A stretch of DNA of 64,000 nt from Pseudomonadota bacterium. Lineage in GTDB: Bacteria > Myxococcota_A > UBA9160 > JADFDR01. This document shows positions 62,190 to 64,000 of this stretch, one piece after another. Positions within the stretch are counted from its first letter, which is position 1, and each line of letters begins with the position of its first letter. The notes below the pieces were generated by a model. That model did no database searches. It had not been told where the DNA came from and was given only the letters and a program-made list of their open reading frames with translations. A program made the position numbers and the translations under genes. The stretch lies in NCBI GenBank assembly GCA_003353845.1, contig PIVT01000009.1, positions 1 to 64,000 of the forward strand. The letters run 5' to 3'.

Positions 62190-62501
62190 ATGGCCAAAAC
62201 ACTATTGGACCTTATCGCCTGCCGGCTTGAAAAAGAGACTGGCTTTTCGCGCTTGGTCGCGCGGGGTACGGTTCGCGCTGGCCTACAAGCAGCCGGGCTC
62301 GATCCCGTCGAAGTCATTCCGCAACACATGAAGGTCATGATCGAAAAAGTTCTTCCCGCCGAACTCACCTCGTGCGGCGTCGAAGACACGGCCAGCGTCT
62401 GCCGTGGACTGCTCAATGAACTGGCTACCGCTGAAAGCCGCATGGGAAAACACACGCAGTCCTCCCCGGACGACTTCTTTAATCGCCTCAACCAGCGCTG
62501 A
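62190..62501 (+). CDS. small helical hypothetical protein downstream of membrane protein
   Basis: A 103-residue soluble protein, mainly helical (TLLDLIACRLEKETGFSRL, then VIPQHMKVMIEKVLPAELTS). I recognise no family. It starts 2 bases after the membrane-protein gene, so the two are translated together and may act in one complex. It ends at 62501, shortly before the convergent DUF35 gene. Confidence 0.65.
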   Translation: MAKTLLDLIACRLEKETGFSRLVARGTVRAGLQAAGLDPVEVIPQHMKVMIEKVLPAELTSCGVEDTASVCRGLLNELATAESRMGKHTQSSPDDFFNRLNQR

Positions 62502-62538
62502 GTGGTTTCGGGAGTCGGTTCCCAGACTTACCTGACAG

Positions 62539-62967
62539 CTATTTTCCGGAGTGCTTGAACCTCGGCAGCGTGACCTCGGGTGTCACCGCATCGAAGATCA
62601 CCTCGACGGGCATGCCCATGCGAAGATCTTGCGGTTCCACATCCACGATCCGACTCACGATGCGAGGTCCTTCCTCCAATTCAATAATAGTGACTGCGTA
62701 CGGAACTTCCTCCGCGAAGCTGGGTTGCATCGGGAAAGTTACGACGGTCCAAGTGAGGAGTTCACCACGGCCACTGGACTTCGCCCACTCCCACTCCCAG
62801 GAGCCACACTGAGCGCACATGTTCCGCGGAACATGTCGCCAGGTGCCACATCCAGTGCAGCGCTGGAAACGGAGCTCATGATTCTTGCAATGTTCATAGA
62901 ATTCACCCGCCGTACCTTCCATCAAGGGCAACGGCTTTCCATATTCCTCAGAAGTTTCTTCGCTCAT
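62539..62967 (-). CDS. DUF35 zinc-ribbon/OB-fold protein (ChsH2-like)
   Basis: A 142-residue protein with a rubredoxin-like zinc ribbon (CTGCGTW...CAQCGS) followed by an OB-fold (GELLTWTVVTF, ...IVSRIVDVEPQDLRMGMPVEV). This is the DUF35 family, members of which partner SCP2-type thiolases or hydratases. The next gene upstream on the same strand is such a thiolase, 9 bases away, so it is probably the thiolase's accessory subunit. Confidence 0.9.
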   Translation of the reverse strand: MSEETSEEYGKPLPLMEGTAGEFYEHCKNHELRFQRCTGCGTWRHVPRNMCAQCGSWEWEWAKSSGRGELLTWTVVTFPMQPSFAEEVPYAVTIIELEEGPRIVSRIVDVEPQDLRMGMPVEVIFDAVTPEVTLPRFKHSGK

Positions 62968-62976
62968 GATCTCTCC

Positions 62977-64000
62977 TTATCGTCTCAAGATGACGACGCT
63001 ACCATCCATGAAGTCGCCGAAGCCAGTGGACATACCGATCTCGGCATCCTTGACCTGGTGGTCGCCCGCATCGCCACGCAACTGCCGCACGGCCTCAATG
63101 ATGTGGTTCATCCCCATCACGTGGCCTTCGGACATCAAGCCGCCATGGGTATTCACCGGCAATTCGCCGCCGAGTTCGATGCGGCCGCCTTCGACGAAGG
63201 GGCCGCCCTCCCCGCGCTTGCAAAAGCCCATCTCTTCGATCTGCTCGATCACCTGGAAGCTGAATGCATCATAGATTTGGGCGAAGTCGATATCTTTGTG
63301 GGTGATCCCGGCCATTTCAAAGGCGCGCGGTGCCGCATGGGTCACACCCATTTCAAGAATGTCAGCGCGATTCGAGAGGTCATCCGCAGGATAGGGCTGA
63401 CCCTGGCCAAACCCCATCAGGTAAATGGGCTTCTGTTTGAGATCCAGTGCGCGCTCCACCGTAGTGACCACAAGCGCACCCGCACCGTCGCATTCCAAGG
63501 AGCAGTCGTACAGGTTATACGGGTCGGAAATCATTCGACCCGAAAGATAATCCTCCATCGTCAGCGGCTTGTCGTGCATGAGCGCGTGGGGATTCAGCTG
63601 TGCGTGCTTACGAAAGGCTACGGCCACGGCACCGAGCTGCTCTCGGGTCGTTCCATACTTTTCCATGTGATAGCGCGCCATGAATGAAAACCACTGTGGC
63701 GGCACGTTGATTCCGTGCGGATAGTAGTAATCTCGTGCCGTCGGACCTCCGGAGAACACCAGCGGGTTGTCTTTCATCACCTTGCGCACTCGGATGTTGC
63801 CGGAATAGCCATACCAGCCGACGGGAATCACCGCGTAGTTGCAGATCCCGGCATGGATGGCCATACCCGCCGTCATAATGTGCGAACCGGGTGCCGCCGC
63901 TGCAATGCGCACCGTTGCCTGAAAGCGCAGGTCATCGATACCGAGGTTCACCGCGATCTCCTCGGCATGCGCGAGGCCTTCAATGGGCAAGATGCAGTCG
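62977..64000 (-). CDS. SCP2-type thiolase (lipid-transfer-protein-like), 5' truncated by window end
   Basis: About 340 residues of a thiolase-fold protein are visible, with the N-terminus beyond 64000. Blocks are GAGALVVTTVERALD, FAQIYDAFSFQVIEQIEEMGFC, GELPVNTHGGLMSEGHVMGMNH and the tail GFGDFMDGSVVIL. These mark the SCP2/Ltp-type thiolases used in steroid and fatty acid degradation. The frame stays open to the edge, so the gene continues to the right. It is coupled to the DUF35 gene downstream, suggesting a thiolase-DUF35 complex. Confidence 0.9.
   Translation of the reverse strand, partial: DCILPIEGLAHAEEIAVNLGIDDLRFQATVRIAAAAPGSHIMTAGMAIHAGICNYAVIPVGWYGYSGNIRVRKVMKDNPLVFSGGPTARDYYYPHGINVPPQWFSFMARYHMEKYGTTREQLGAVAVAFRKHAQLNPHALMHDKPLTMEDYLSGRMISDPYNLYDCSLECDGAGALVVTTVERALDLKQKPIYLMGFGQGQPYPADDLSNRADILEMGVTHAAPRAFEMAGITHKDIDFAQIYDAFSFQVIEQIEEMGFCKRGEGGPFVEGGRIELGGELPVNTHGGLMSEGHVMGMNHIIEAVRQLRGDAGDHQVKDAEIGMSTGFGDFMDGSVVILRR

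Noticed and set aside
62551-63687. Plus-strand frame of 378 codons
   Set aside because: It overlaps the DUF35 and thiolase genes on the other strand, both of which have clear domains.
1-64000. CRISPR array, rRNA or tRNA gene, transposase or integrase
   Set aside because: No regularly spaced repeats, RNA-gene structure or mobile-element protein was seen on reading both strands.

Overview
This 64 kb window comes from a Gram-negative, probably aerobic bacterium that is rich in lipoproteins and moderately GC-rich. I infer a deltaproteobacterial, Myxococcota-like or Binatota-like lineage from the mix of two predicted F420-dependent enzymes, a complete MoxR/Bat aerotolerance operon, DUF1329 and MMPL proteins, paired acyl-CoA dehydrogenases with their own ETF, and an SCP2-type thiolase next to a DUF35 protein. 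That placement is inference. No rRNA, tRNA, CRISPR array, insertion sequence or integrase was recognised.

Layout: 1-3.4 kb holds a lipoprotein fragment, DUF503, a deazaflavin-type nitroreductase, a 166 bp palindromic element, a thioredoxin-fold lipoprotein and an F420-dependent luciferase-like enzyme. 3.4-11.1 kb is one tight plus-strand operon: moxR, DUF58, batA, a batB-batC fusion and a batD-batE fusion. 11-13.5 kb has two lipoproteins and a degenerate receiver protein. 13.5-17.4 kb is an accessory island: an exonuclease, two back-to-back toxin-antitoxin modules (nucleotidyltransferase/RHH and ParD-like/zeta) with visible operators, a diiron ferritin-like protein, a 52-residue membrane protein and a chemotaxis-receptor remnant. 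17.5-22.7 kb carries a membrane-anchored peroxiredoxin, TesB, a second MoxR/CoxE-type pair, DedA and DgkA. 23.4-29.8 kb is an envelope block: two related small lipoproteins, a PEBP-family protein, two pentapeptide-repeat membrane proteins and a long DUF1329 lipoprotein. 30-37.8 kb is regulatory: an orphan LuxR-type regulator, TetR with a HAD hydrolase, a PAS protein, an OmpR/histidine kinase pair and a convergent double terminator.

From 38 kb on, lipid-type catabolism is prominent: two acyl-CoA dehydrogenases under a MerR-TetR fusion regulator, divergent ETF genes and an SMP-30 protein. At the right edge are DUF35 and thiolase genes that recall steroid side-chain degradation. Between them lie an mscS/small secreted protein/HD-GYP operon, a large PHP-family protein, a molybdopterin oxidoreductase with a beta-propeller partner, and a PYROXD2-like oxidoreductase, ferredoxin and MMPL transporter run.

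The best leads for something undescribed are: a family of three small lipoproteins sharing a CYHEQ-type motif and SP-rich tails, two of which also keep similar sequence past the stop codon; the rebuilt Bat operon, with a palindromic DNA unit exactly at the BatB-BatC joint; the two tandem toxin-antitoxin modules, the first with an operator overlapping a leaderless promoter; and the MerR-TetR fusion controlling the acyl-CoA dehydrogenase pair.
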